A DNA stretch of 64,000 nucleotides from Galeruca laticollis. Its lineage: Eukaryota > Arthropoda > Insecta > Coleoptera > Chrysomelidae. Positions 43,073-53,897 of this stretch are shown here, one piece after another; position 1 is the first letter of the stretch, and each line of letters opens with the position of its first letter. Where the stretch lies: positions 28,240,487 to 28,304,486 of the forward strand of contig OY998185.1 in the NCBI GenBank assembly GCA_963921935.1. Direction: 5' to 3'. Below the pieces are notes generated by a model. It made no database searches. It saw only the letters and a program-made list of their open reading frames with translations, and had not been told where the DNA came from. A program made the position numbers and the translations under genes.

Positions 43073-44115
43073 ACACGAACTACGTACATGCCCTAGCTCG
43101 CCACAATTCCAGCATCTGATCTTTCTTGGCTTCTTGCCCATCATACTTTTTATTAAACTGACGAACTGGTCAAATCTGTCTTCGTCACCTTCTTCTTGGA
43201 TGGTCCTAATTTTGTTATATCCTTCGTTGCTACTTCATATTCAAGAGCAGCTGTCAATGCGTCAACTAATGTTTTGGGATGGGCTAAATCAAGCGTCCTC
43301 TGCATATCGGGGTCACGTAAGCCATCAATAAAGGCCTGTATACCCAGACATTCCATCATGTTCTCTGGTGCTGACGGATAAGCAAATCGAACGAGTCGGG
43401 CAATATCCACTTCATACTCTTGAAGGGCTTCGTCACGTTTCTGCCTTCGGTTCTTCTGTTGGGACTGGTACAAATGTTCTAGATGTTCGTGACCGTATCG
43501 CATGTCCAACCTCTTCTTCAGCAGCTCGAAATCATCCGTTTCTTCCAGAGGTATCGTCTGAAGTATATCTAAGGCATCTCCCCGAAGCGCGATAGTTAAG
43601 TTCACTGCTTTCTCCTTGTCGTACCAATTATTTACTCTAGCGGCTGCTTCAAACCGTTTCACATAATTGGTCCACGATGTCTTTCCGTCGAATGTTGGGG
43701 TCTTGACTCGTGCAAAACTGCCAATGTCCTCTATCCTGGAGTTTATTTCTGGCTTGCAGGGTTTTATATGTTCAATCTTCTTTTCTTCTGCTGGCGTGTC
43801 TTGTGTTCTTAAATCTGCCATATTTCTCTCCAATTCCTTGATTTTCTCGTCTATCGTTGTTATCTTGTTTTCAATGTCTGATTTTAGAGACGAAATTTTA
43901 TTCTCGACGTCAGCAGCAATGTCATTTTTTAACGATAAGATATCGGCAGAAATGTCATTCTTCATAGTGGAAATCTTCTCGTCCATATTAGTAGAAATAT
44001 CATTCTTCATAGTGGAAATATCGTTCTTCATTGTAGAAAAATTATTCTTCATATCAGAAATTGACGAGATTAAGGTGGAAGCCTCGTCTTTGAATAAGAA
44101 TGTTTCTGGATTCAA
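43073..44115 (-). pseudogene. Gypsy gag with coiled-coil N-terminus and zinc knuckle
   Basis: The 320-residue frame (44115-43153) opens with a long coiled coil built from a repeated STMKNDI/SLKNDI-type unit (residues about 20-95). The retrotransposon gag capsid fold follows (WTNYVKRFEAAARVNNW, GDALDILQTIP, MRYGHEHLEHLYQSQ, FIDGLRDPDMQRTL). A stop at 43153 and a shift of frame separate it from the nucleocapsid knuckle CWNCGELGHVRSSC (CX2CX4HX4C, 43073-43114). Gag packages the RNA. Because of the frame break this copy would lack its zinc knuckle. Confidence 0.88.
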
Positions 44116-44633
44116 GCCTTCACTTTCCAGTGCTATTTTGAGTATTTCTATTAATTCGCTCTTCTTACCGATCTTCCAATTCCGCCACTTTCAGATCACT
44201 AAGTCTCTTGGCCATTTTGATGTAGCTGTTTATTTATATTTTCCCACTTCTGACACCAATGTAATGTTTTTGTTATTTATTTAAACAATAAACGGGTGGG
44301 ATAAATTTTAAACACACGGTATGGCTACTTACTAATTTATTTAAACACTAGCTCACTAACACTTAATTTATATATACTTAACTAATCACTCAAATCAAAT
44401 TTATATGCACACAAACTTGATTATATTAGCACATTACTGTTCTGTGTATTTCTGTTTATTTCTCGAGATCACTTTATCAACTAACTCCTCCGTTGATCGG
44501 TCCTTATTTATATTAATGCCTTTCTTACTAGAAAATTCCGGGCTGCACAAATAATTTTTCTGGCCTTTTCTAGATAAGTCTGGTCACAAAAACAATGTTT
44601 AGATAAGATAGTACGAAACAGTTATAAAAACAC

Positions 44634-44941
44634 AATATTTCTTATATTTTCATGGGTTTCGGTCAGAAATAAAATCACTTGCTTATAATGGTAACGTTTC
44701 GGTCTATTTTATTTAAACCATTTTCAAACCCTTTTATTGATTTTGCCTCCGTAGAGGCTTGTCTACTACTGTGACAGTAGTAGACAAGCCTCTACGGAGG
44801 CAAAATCAATAAAAGGGTTTGAAAATGGTTTAAATAAAATAGACCGAAACGTTAGCATTATAAGCAAGTGATTTTATTTCTGACCGAAACCCATGAAAAT
44901 ATAAGAAATATTGAGTATTAACGGTCATTAAAAATATATAT
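44634..44941. mobile_element. 308-bp near-perfect palindrome with 13-bp target duplication
   Basis: The arms of about 139 bp (44634-44773 and 44775-44914) are reverse complements with a single mismatch seen (AATGGTAACG against CGTTAGCATT). A 27-bp AT-rich tail follows. The direct repeat GTTATAAAAACAC flanks the insert (44621-44633 and 44942-44954), and the LTR reads on across it. No coding capacity. Each arm contains a hammerhead-like hairpin. Confidence 0.9.
44818..44853 (+). ncRNA. Degenerate hammerhead-like hairpin in palindrome arm
   Basis: TTTGAAAAT, stem GGTTTA/TAGACC (one G-U pair) with loop AATAAAA, GAA, self-complementary ACGT, T. The first core strand is not CTGATGA and no stem I pairing is evident, so this is a relic by comparison with the motif at 8388. 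Confidence 0.35.
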
Positions 44942-45039
44942 GTTATAAAAACACTGCGTATCCGCCATAATTTTAACTTTTATACCTGGCTTAGACAGAG
45001 TCAGTTTTAGGGACTATACCAGTGTGCTGTTTCGTAACA

Positions 45040-46578
45040 ATATTAACAAAAACAAATATTCAGGTAACCTTCTTAACGACCAAATAGATATCAATCACTC
45101 TCCTTTATTAAACATTTTTACCTAGAAGATAGATTAGGAATGATTGTAGTGAATGAATGTCCAGGTAATTTTTTTCAATACCTTTGTTAATATTAGTATA
45201 ATAAAATTCTGTATTTATGCACAGTATATATTAAAACATTTTTAATTTGACCTTCATTCGTTTTGAGAAAGCTACTGTGTTAGTGAAACGCGTCAACTAG
45301 TTTATATTGAACATTAGTTCAAATATAATGAAGTTTTAAACAAATTAAATTGTTTTATTTCATTGTTCAGTATGGATCTTCATCAAGTAAAAGCCTCATC
45401 TATTCAATTTGCTACTTATTTATTGTAAATTGAAGGTTTGTTTTTTAAAATTAAGTAATTTCCCGTTCTAATGTAGATTTTAATTGTTGTAAAAAATTAC
45501 CGCTTATTAATTTCAGCTAGGTTGGGTAAGGAGAAAAAATTATCGGAATAATCTTGTGGTTACCATGGAAACGTTTTAAAATCCCATTATGTCCATTGGT
45601 TCATATAAACGTCATGGAATTCTCTTTAATGTTTACCAAAGCATATTCAGTTAGTGCATTGTAGTAAGCTTCTATCCCATATATTGACTTAACTTCCTTT
45701 CTAATTGGTTTCCATGTTGATATATACATTCTTAGTTTTTTGTGAATCATCAATGATACTCCTTATGGGACTTGCCCACTCTTGGAAAGTGATCATATTT
45801 ACCTAATCTTATTGAGCTTTTTAGAAGACTTGAAATGTTCCATGTACCAAAATCATCATTATTTTCTGTGTGTCATCTTTGTTCCGTAATATACAGATGC
45901 TGATGATTTTAACATTTTATATTGAGAAGTTGACTATATGCCTCAGGACCATTGTTTGATTTCTTAGTGTCATTCTTTTGGTAACTTGTCTTCTCTACAG
46001 CTAGTCAGCTTTCCCTGCCCCCTTCTAATTAATGGTATTCATATTTCCTTTTTAATTTCAGCTCATATTAATATTAATCTACCAATAACACTTTTTAAAT
46101 GTGCCATGACACATTTTAATCCATGGTACAAATTCATATGCAAATTTACATGTTTAAGTTATTAATAAAGTCCTTCTAGATTCACATTGAGCCAACAGCT
46201 CCTTATTTTTCATTTAATGGAAGTATGTACATTTTGGTTGAAAGTACAAAATAAGTATTTAAATGCTTTATTTAGTAAATAAACAACTAATATATACTTA
46301 CACTTGTTACAAATACAAAAATGAATAATATAATGAATATAAAATAACATTAATACAAGTCTACATTTAAAAAGTTATACATTTCATAAATATTGTTTTA
46401 GTTTATTTTTAAAAACATTTAACAATATTGAATCCTTTATAGAGGATTCATTAAATTGTTGCAATCCCTTAAAAAATTGATTTCTGAGCACTTACCCTAT
46501 TTACAGGTGGAATATGAAAGTGGTTTCTTTGTCTTGTATTATGTTCATGTATCGTATGAATTAGTGTTAACTTAGTGG
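45040..46578. other. ABCF1 intron 4, non-coding stretch
   Basis: AT-rich with no gene remnant recognised. A hammerhead-like relic lies at 45260-45297: GTT, TTGAGAAA, weak stem around ACT/AGT, GAA, self-complementary ACGCGT, C, AAC. Confidence 0.5.
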
Positions 46579-46580
46579 TA

Positions 46581-49500
46581 AAAGCTGTTTTAGACTACAC
46601 AATTTCTTGTACAAGATTTGGTTCAATTTCTTGTACAAGATCGGGAACCACAAATTGTTTGGCAGTAAATTGATTCTGTATTATACTGTACAATATATTG
46701 TTCAAGAAATAGTTCGTGATTCTGCGCAGTACATAGTTTTTCTCGCGTTATAATCTGAATCGTCTATGTTAAAGGCTAAATGTAATGTTCTATGATCCTA
46801 GTGAAATGTCAAACATAAAACAACCTAAAAATTTTGGGCTTTGGTTGATCCGTTTGGTGTGTGAATTATAGATTATTTTTGATTAATTTATTGTTATAAA
46901 TGAAACTATACTCGATAGTCGAAATTGTGTAAAGTGAGTCAGAGCTATCTAATCAACACTTTGGTTAAAGCGCAGTTGCCATATGTATTCTAGAGAAAAA
47001 TGCTGTATTTTATAAATACACTTCAAATCCATTGTGTCAATATTTCAGGTACAAAAGATGCAATGTAATTAAGTCAATACCAATTTAATATATTTATTTC
47101 AAATTTCAAGCAGACTAATAATAATTAGTTTACTTGAAATGTGAAATAAAGTGTTTATGTATATTTCTTGAACGCAAAGTTTGTTGTGAAAAACTCGCCG
47201 ATTTGACAATGTTGGAGAGTCGCTTCAATGTTCCGGCTTTGAGAACGAGATAGATAGATCGAGCTACGCGAATGAGACAGTAATAGTAAACAGTTATGTG
47301 AGGTGTTTATTCTCTTCATGAGCGTAACATCAGTATTTGTGTTGTGGTTTTGTGTGATAAATCGGTTATTATTGGTATTTATTGTAATATTTATATCGGT
47401 ATATTTAGTGACAATAATGGCGGAGTGTAGCGGTGTTGGCGATAAAAAACGGCGTCGTAACAATTTAATTCGGGAAGAAAAAGTCCTCATATTAAATGTG
47501 TACGAAGGACTGCGTGCCATGGACAAACAGTTGGGTGTTAGTGACGCTGTGATTAAGTGCAGTTATTTAACTAAAGTTTCTGAGAGTACTATATACAATA
47601 TTCTAAAGAAATCGCGGGACGGATCTTTGACAAGAGAACGAGGTGAAAACTGTAAACCGGAAAGTAGGGGAAGAAAGAAAATTGTTTTGGACGACCAAAC
47701 ACGGAATGCTATACGTAGGGAAATACATTCTTTTTATTTTAGGAATGAAATCCCCTCGGTAGCTAAATTGAGCAAGGTAATAGAAGCTGATGATACTTTA
47801 CCAAACATCAGTGATAAAGTTTTGAGACGAACTTTAAAATTAATGAATTTTCGTTACCAAACAAGAAGTAGAAACAGTGCCTTAATTGAACGAAATGACA
47901 TTGTGGAATGGAGGAGAAATTATTTAAAACAGATACGACAGTTTCGTAACGAAGGACGGCACATATATTATCTTGACGAAACATGGTTAAATGAAGGCCA
48001 CACTGTGTCAAAAGTGTGGCAAGACATGAATATACGAAGCAATCGACAAGCCTTTATGGAGGGTTTCTCTTCCGGTTTAAAAGCTCCCTCTGGGAAAGGA
48101 CGTCGACTGATTATCACTCACATTGGCAGCGAGGAAGGATTTGTAGAAGGTGGATTACTAAGTTTTCAGTCCAAAAAAACTGTCGATTACCATGAAGAGA
48201 TGGATGGTAACCGGTTTGAAACATGGTTTAGATCAATTTTAACAAAGGTAACTCCTGGTTCAGTGATAGTTATGGATAATGCTTCATACCACTTTCGTCG
48301 ACTGGAGCAAATACCTACTTCAGCTAGCCGCAAGAGGGTTATAATTGATTGGTTAGAGAGTAAAAGCATTCCGCACAACGAGGCAATGCTAAAAGTTGAA
48401 TTATTATCTCTCGTACGGAAACATAAAAGCAGTTATATTAAGTACGTTGTCGATGAAATGGCGAAAGATTTCAACGTCTCAGTTGTTAGACTTCCTCCCT
48501 ACCACTGTGAGTTAAACCCCATCGAGCTGGTTTGGGCCCAAGTGAAAAATTATGTTGCGAGAAAAAACAGTACATTCAAAATGGCTGACGTTGAGAAACT
48601 GTTTGACGAGGCGCTGCATACCGTTACTGCTGAGAGTTGGCGTAAATGTATTCAACACGTATTAAAAGAAGAAATAAAGTTTTGGGATTTAGACATACGT
48701 GTAGAAGTAATGACGGAACCACTCTTTATCGATATAGGAGGAGAAAGCGATGATTCTGAGGAGTCGTCAGGGAGTGATACCGCTTCCAGTTAGTCAGACA
48801 TTTTACAAGTGACCTCGCAACATACCTATACTTATTTGTAATTTATTTTGGTCTTGACAAACAACTTTTTTTTAGTTTTAGTAGTAGTAAGTTGGAATTG
48901 ACTTTTAAACATTTTTTTATTTTGTTTTAACTTACTTATGAACAACTTGTGATAAGTTATTATTTCAAATGTTAAAAATTGAAATTCCAGATATTTCAGT
49001 ATTCGCACCCTTAAACTATGATACGCTCATGGAGTTCACTTTAAATCGGTAGATAACCGATGACGTCACTTTACAGAATTTCGACTATCGACTTTTTTAT
49101 ATACATCTTATTATAGCTCATCCTTAAAAATGTGTATTATTCTTGGTAACACCCTGTATATACATAATGATACCTACCATAATAATTTCGTATTTCTGTT
49201 CTCTCAAATTTAAACGCCAGAGCGTACAAGAACATTTTCTATTTATTTTTTATTTAGGACTATTAAGAACCCTTCAAAAATGATGCGCTCATGAAGTTCG
49301 CTTCTGCAACTGATTTTATGGACAGTAAGAGCGATGAGTCACTTTACAGAATTTCGACTATCGAGTATAACACATAAACGTGAAACTGCAAACAATCAAC
49401 TATGTTAGGTTACAGGGTATTAGAATATATCCCAACTGCGCATGCCCTTGGCCTAGAAATTGTGTAGAAATAGAACATGTTCTATTTTCCGACACAATTT

Positions 49501-49597
49501 CTAAATCTACGTTTTTGAAACAATTTGCTGTATAATACTAGCGTTCAAGAAATTGAACCAAATCTTGTACAAGAAATTGTGTAGTCTAAAACAGCTT
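46581..49597 (+). mobile_element. DD82E (Sailor-like) DNA transposon with long subterminal inverted repeats
   Basis: The ends read AAAGCTGTTTTAGACTACAC (46581) and the reverse complement finishing CAGCTT (49597), next to TA on each side (46579-46580 and 49598-49599), with one base of slack. Inverted similarity extends inwards over several hundred bases: TACTCGATAGTCGAAATT at 46905 against AATTTCGACTATCGAGTA at 49350. The right end holds a duplicated about 110-bp block (about 49005-49100 and 49265-49370). It encodes one intact transposase. Confidence 0.85.
47417..48793 (+). CDS. DD82E transposase, apparently intact
   Basis: This 458-residue ORF encodes a transposase of the IS630-Tc1-mariner superfamily. 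The N-terminus has a helix-turn-helix (REEKVLILNVYEGL, SYLTKVSESTIYNIL) and a basic stretch (ESRGRKKI). The catalytic triad is IYYLDETWLNEG (D), SVIVMDNASYHF (D) and CELNPIELVWAQVKNYV (E). Exactly 82 residues lie between the second D and the E, the spacing I know as DD82E (Sailor). The tail is acidic and serine-rich. I chose the ATG giving MAECSGVGDKKRRR; an upstream in-frame ATG at 47303 would add 38 very hydrophobic residues unlike any transposase. No stop or frameshift is seen, so the element may be recent or active. Confidence 0.88.
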   Translation: MAECSGVGDKKRRRNNLIREEKVLILNVYEGLRAMDKQLGVSDAVIKCSYLTKVSESTIYNILKKSRDGSLTRERGENCKPESRGRKKIVLDDQTRNAIRREIHSFYFRNEIPSVAKLSKVIEADDTLPNISDKVLRRTLKLMNFRYQTRSRNSALIERNDIVEWRRNYLKQIRQFRNEGRHIYYLDETWLNEGHTVSKVWQDMNIRSNRQAFMEGFSSGLKAPSGKGRRLIITHIGSEEGFVEGGLLSFQSKKTVDYHEEMDGNRFETWFRSILTKVTPGSVIVMDNASYHFRRLEQIPTSASRKRVIIDWLESKSIPHNEAMLKVELLSLVRKHKSSYIKYVVDEMAKDFNVSVVRLPPYHCELNPIELVWAQVKNYVARKNSTFKMADVEKLFDEALHTVTAESWRKCIQHVLKEEIKFWDLDIRVEVMTEPLFIDIGGESDDSEESSGSDTASS

Positions 49598-49599
49598 TA

Positions 49600-50050
49600 G
49601 CGCATGCCCAGCTTCAATTTTATATAAAAAAATCAAATGCATAATATAAAAAGAAGTCTTCCACAGGCAACTATTTTAACATTTAACATTTCCATAATAG
49701 GGGTATATCTAGAGCAAGACTGAAGTGTTCTCGTACCCCGATTATGAAGTTTTTGAAACCAGTTTCTTTTGTACTAATTTAATAAATATATTACAGTTGA
49801 GCAAAATGTAAAGTGAAGAAGAGTTAAAGTATTAAAAACTATTGCTCTTGTCCATTTTGACAATGAGCTAGAGCATCTAAAGATATTATTTAGTATAAAT
49901 GAAATTAATTTTATTACAGAATTAGCATCCGTATTAGAAATTGGGCAATTTCAAATTTTCACTACAAAGTTGTTTTCCTGAAATAATCTTAGCTGTTGGT
50001 TATGACAAATTAACACATATTTTGTTTTATTAAAATTTGCTTTTAACAAA
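49600..50050. other. Intron stretch between DD82E element and LINE
   Basis: AT-rich, no gene recognised. It includes the 3' side of an old LINE on the minus strand, which cannot be delimited. Confidence 0.4.
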
Positions 50051-52195
50051 TTGGCACAACACCACCAGTATATAATATCCAGGCTATTATTAATCATGTT
50101 AACTATTTGATGTATGCAGAAGACAAATTAGTGAGTAGGTCATCAGCAAAAAAATGTTTGTAGTAACCAATTTGGAGTAAAGCCACATAATTAATATAGA
50201 TCAAAAACAGTAATGAGCCTAACACACTTCCCTGAGGTACAACACACTCATTCAATATTTCATCTGAAGTTATACTGATAATTTTAACTTTTTGCTTTCT
50301 ATTTGACAAATAAGTTTTAAACCAATTCATTACTATCCCCCAAAACCCAAACATTTCCAATTTACGCAGTAGTTTATTTCTATCCACTGTTTCAAATGCT
50401 CTTTATAAATCTAGAAAGACACAAACAGTTGCAAATCCTTTATATATGTTACATCTCCAGTCGTCAAAACACATTGTAAGACAGTTTCACATGAATGCTT
50501 GCTTCGAAAACCATATTGAACCGTAGTTATCAGATCATTTGTTTCAATAAAGTCGACCAATTATGTATACACTACCTTTTTAAAAAAATTCAAAACTACA
50601 TATAACATGTTTACATGTCTTAGGTCAGATGATTTATTAGACTTTGATACTTTTCAAATAGGTATAATCGTGGAAACTTTTATATCATCTGGTACTACAT
50701 CAGTTTCCAAAGAACTGTTAATTAAATTTAACAAAGGGTTGGCTAAACTATCAAAAGTGTTTTTTATAAAAATTATACTAATGGGCCCTTTTTATTTGGC
50801 ATAAAAAAATTTATTTCTTTAAGAGCAGCTGTATCCATCAAAGTAAAGCTTTGCCATAGTCAAGATGTATTGGAAAATCTAGCCCAGTTTTATATATCTG
50901 TGTCACAATTTTATTAATACTGTTAATATAAAATGAATTTAATTTATAAGGCATATCTGCTATTTCTATCATTTTTTGTTCAAACTCAATTTCAATGAAA
51001 TCTGCATTTACTACATTATTTAGAATCAGATTTTTCAATGTTTTCCTCATTTCACTTGTGTCGTTTTTATATTCATCAATTTAACTTTCATAATATTTCT
51101 TTTTCTCGTTTCCCATAACCTTAACTGATATGTTACTCTTTTGTTTATATATGTCTCTATTTTCATTTGTTTTATTACTTACATAATGTTTATAACTTCT
51201 ATCTCTCTCCACAATTGCTTGCTCAACTGTGTTATTCCACGATTCTTTAAATCTAGTATAAATAGTTACAGTTCTTTTAGGGGCGACTTGATCAAAAATA
51301 CTAATAACTTGATCATAGAAGGTTTTATATTTTACATGAATGTCCAATTCCCCATATTTCCAGTTAATAGCTAATAATTTTTTATTAATATCCTGGTAAT
51401 TTATATTGCGACCTCTACTTTCAATAGTTCGATTTGTTATTTCATTTTTAGTAACTTTTAATTTTACATTTATAAGAAGGTGATTACTTTAGGTGTTTTG
51501 TCAACATTAGTATTTTTAGTTTGTGTTGAAGTGGCTTTAGTATTTTGCAAGATTAATTCATTTTTAAGATTAAAAATCTCTGAGGCGTAGGCGTCGTTGT
51601 CTTTACTCAGTTCTTGAATAGCTTGTAGCATAGCTTTTTTAACTGTATTCAATTCCTTATGTTGGTTTTCATTATGTGTCATTTGGGCCAAAATGTCATT
51701 CAGTTCCTTGTTTAAATCTCTGTTTTGTTTATTTAAGTCTTCTAATTCTTTATTTAAAATATTAATGAGGTCTTTCTGTTCATTTAGTTGTTTGTTTGTA
51801 TTTGTTTCTTGTTCATACATCTGATCTTCAAAATCCTCTTAAGTCTTTTTATATATAAATTTTTCTCCAAATTTTCTTTTCATAATTTTTCAATGTCTGC
51901 TCATCCCATCTATTTCATTATCAAATTTGATTAACATATCTTTAATATTATTTTCTAGGCTGCAATTATGCTTCTTCATTTTATCTATGTTTTACTCCAA
52001 TATCTCATTTTGTCTAATTTTTGATGCATTATACTACAAATAATAACATTGCCCTTCAACAAAATCCACTCCTTTTTTCCTTGTAAGACAGCTGTCATGC
52101 CATATACCATAACCAACCTTACAAGCATAATTTATAAACTCTTTAGTTTTACAGCACTTTGAAAAATTAGTATTTTCCTTATCCATTTTAGAGAA
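50050..52195 (-). pseudogene. CR1/jockey-type LINE with internal deletion of the endonuclease
   Basis: ORF1 starts at about 52190 (MDKENTNFSKCC...CKVGYGIWHDSC, a PHD-like cysteine/histidine finger). It continues to a coiled coil (51820-51490, LNEQKDLINILNKELEDLNKQ). At about 51480 the text jumps to the last strand of the endonuclease (DHLLINVKL) and the linker (TIYTRFKESWNNTVEQAIVERDRSYKHY). It then reaches a fragmentary RT with MDRNKLLRKLEMFG, VVPQGSVLGSLLFLIYIN and FADD (50387-50103). Most of the endonuclease is missing. The element ends about 180 bp upstream of ABCF1 exon 5, in the opposite orientation. Confidence 0.75.
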
Positions 52196-52377
52196 AATTA
52201 AAATAATAATTCAGTAGGTCAGAGTTTTTTCTGCCCAGATGTTTAATAAAAGATATATAGTTAAGACTAGAATTTTAAATATTACGTAATTAGTTGTTAT
52301 TATTGAATTGTTATGGTATATCATAACTGCTCAGTGAATAATTATTGAAATAATAATATTTGATTGTTACATTTTAG

Positions 52378-52696
52378 TCATGGTAAAACGACTCTATTAC
52401 GACATGTTGCCCAACGTGCATTTGATATTCCACCAAACATTGACATTCTTTATTGTGAACAAGAAGTTGTGGCCGACGATAAAACCGCAGTCGAAACCGT
52501 CCTGGCAGCCGATACAAAACGTACCGAATTACTTGCCGAATGCAAAAAATTAGAAACAGCTGCAAACAGTGGAGATTTGGAAATACAAGAGAGATTAAAC
52601 GAAGTTTATACTGAATTAAAAGCTATTGGTGCAGATTCTGCAGAACCGAAGGCTAGGAGAATTTTAGCTGGTTTAGGTTTTGATAAGGAAATGCAG
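52378..52696 (+). CDS. ABCF1: ABCF1-like ATPase, coding exon 5 (Walker A completion)
   Basis: The acceptor is ACATTTTAG|T (phase 2), completing the glycine codon so that Walker A reads GPNG-HGKTT (residues 379-387, with the split at 382). It encodes residues 382-488: LLRHVAQRAFDIPPNIDILYCEQEVVADD (including the Q-loop glutamine), ETVLAADTKRTELLAECKKLE, and AEPKARRILAGLGFDKEMQ, all diagnostic for ABCF1. The donor is CAG|GTAAAA, phase 0. The ABC signature, Walker B and the whole second ATPase domain must lie in exons right of 64000; I find none in the remaining 11.3 kb. Confidence 0.95.
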
Positions 52697-53133
52697 GTAA
52701 AATAATATTTGATATCAAATTTTCATATTCCTATAGGCTCTTAAATTTCTATCTGTTGTAAGAGTATCAAGTAGCTAATATTTTTCTTAAATAATTTTTT
52801 TATTGAATAGCAATCAGAATCTAGTTCTATAAACTAGCTGTGGACATGTATTGTGCTCCCACATGTGGTATGATGAGGCTTCTCCAGTGAGAAGGGCTCC
52901 TATTTCATCTTAAGTTTTATAGTCTTCTGTTATCTGTCTCCCGGGGTGACAGGAGTAGTAAGTTGTTGGTGTGGCTTTTAAGTTTTTGGTAGTGACATTT
53001 TCCTTTAACTGTTGGAATATGTAGACCATGGTGTCACATCTTGATTGTGCTCGTTAAATTATTGTGGTATTGGATTTTCTTGTGCAGTCCCACAATTCTA
53101 TACTGTATGGATTTTCTGTTGGATCTTTCAGAT
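52697..53133. other. Start of ABCF1 intron 5
   Basis: No gene or clear repeat recognised. Confidence 0.5.
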
Positions 53134-53880
53134 CAGTGGTTCCCAAACTTATTTGGCCTACTGCTCCTTTCCAGAAAAAATATTACTCAATGCTACCTGG
53201 AAATTAATTTTTTTAAATTGTAATAGCAATTAAATAGAATGATATATTATGTGTTAATGTCTCTACCTTCTTCGTAAAATATAGTATAGAAAGGTGTAAA
53301 TTATAAACATTGAAGCTTAAGATTATGAAACTATAGTTATAGAATTCAGAATAAAAAGGCAATGCAAGAAAAGTTAAAACATTCGAAATCTTCTTAATGA
53401 GAAATATGAACTTGGTGTGCTGCTACCAATTTAGTAATTCTCGGCTATATCTTTGTCAGCAGTAATCTTAAATCATCGTGATTGATTATTTGTAATCAGT
53501 TTCTTGTTTCTGCACTAAATCCATGTTCCACTAAATATGATTTTGGAAATGCAATTAAAATATTTTGAATTACAGCCCATATTCCAGGGTAAGCCATAGA
53601 GGATCTCCTTTTGCAGCAAGAATTATTGGTAACCCATTTTTAATTTAAATTCATCATTTGTAGTTACTTCCATCAGTTCTTGTATCTGTGAAGATTCTTA
53701 TGTGTTTACATTTGAAAAAGGATCCAAAATTCCCCTCGTCAAAAATTTCGTTTGTACAGAAGTTTGTCACAAATGCAGAAATTACAGATTGTGTTTTTAT
53801 TAAATTCATTTTATCACCCTGAAACTGAATATTGCTTTCATAAAATTTTTGAAACAAGTCTGTCAAGTAAACAATGTTAC
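53134..53880 (-). pseudogene. ZBED5-like hAT remnant
   Basis: This begins with the hAT-type terminus CAGTGGTTCCCAAACTTATT at 53134. On the minus strand a fragment TDLFQKFYESNIQFQGDKMNLIKTQSVISAFVTNF (53866 onwards) matches the LNxxLQGxxxxI region of ZBED5-type hAT transposases. Other fragments around 53420-53640 are interrupted by stops. The other end is overrun by gypsy integrase sequence near 53900. Confidence 0.6.
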
Positions 53881-53897
53881 TTTGGGATTGATTTAAA

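Larger units (their letters stand above)
38529..45039 (-). mobile_element. Gypsy-type LTR retrotransposon with extra macro/CCCH module
   Basis: The order on the minus strand is 5' LTR (44260-45039, itself interrupted), gag, protease, RT, RNase H, integrase, macro domain, CCCH finger, polypurine tract, 3' LTR (38529-38911). LTRs start TGTTACGAAACAGC and end ATTACA-like. The primer-binding side reads TTGGTGTCAGAAGTGGG. The two LTRs differ by indels and many substitutions, and pol has stops and frameshifts, so the copy is old and dead. No env-like ORF is seen. I could not identify a target duplication. Confidence 0.88.
44260..45039 (-). repeat. Gypsy 5' LTR, interrupted by a palindromic element
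   Basis: The LTR runs from GTAACA at 45039 back to TGTAATG at 44260. Removing the 308-bp insert (44634-44941) and one 13-bp target copy leaves about 459 bp. It shares blocks with the 3' LTR. Confidence 0.85.

Noticed and set aside
53041..53233. Short plus-strand frames at the start of the hAT remnant
   Set aside because: No family similarity; they cover a transposon terminus.
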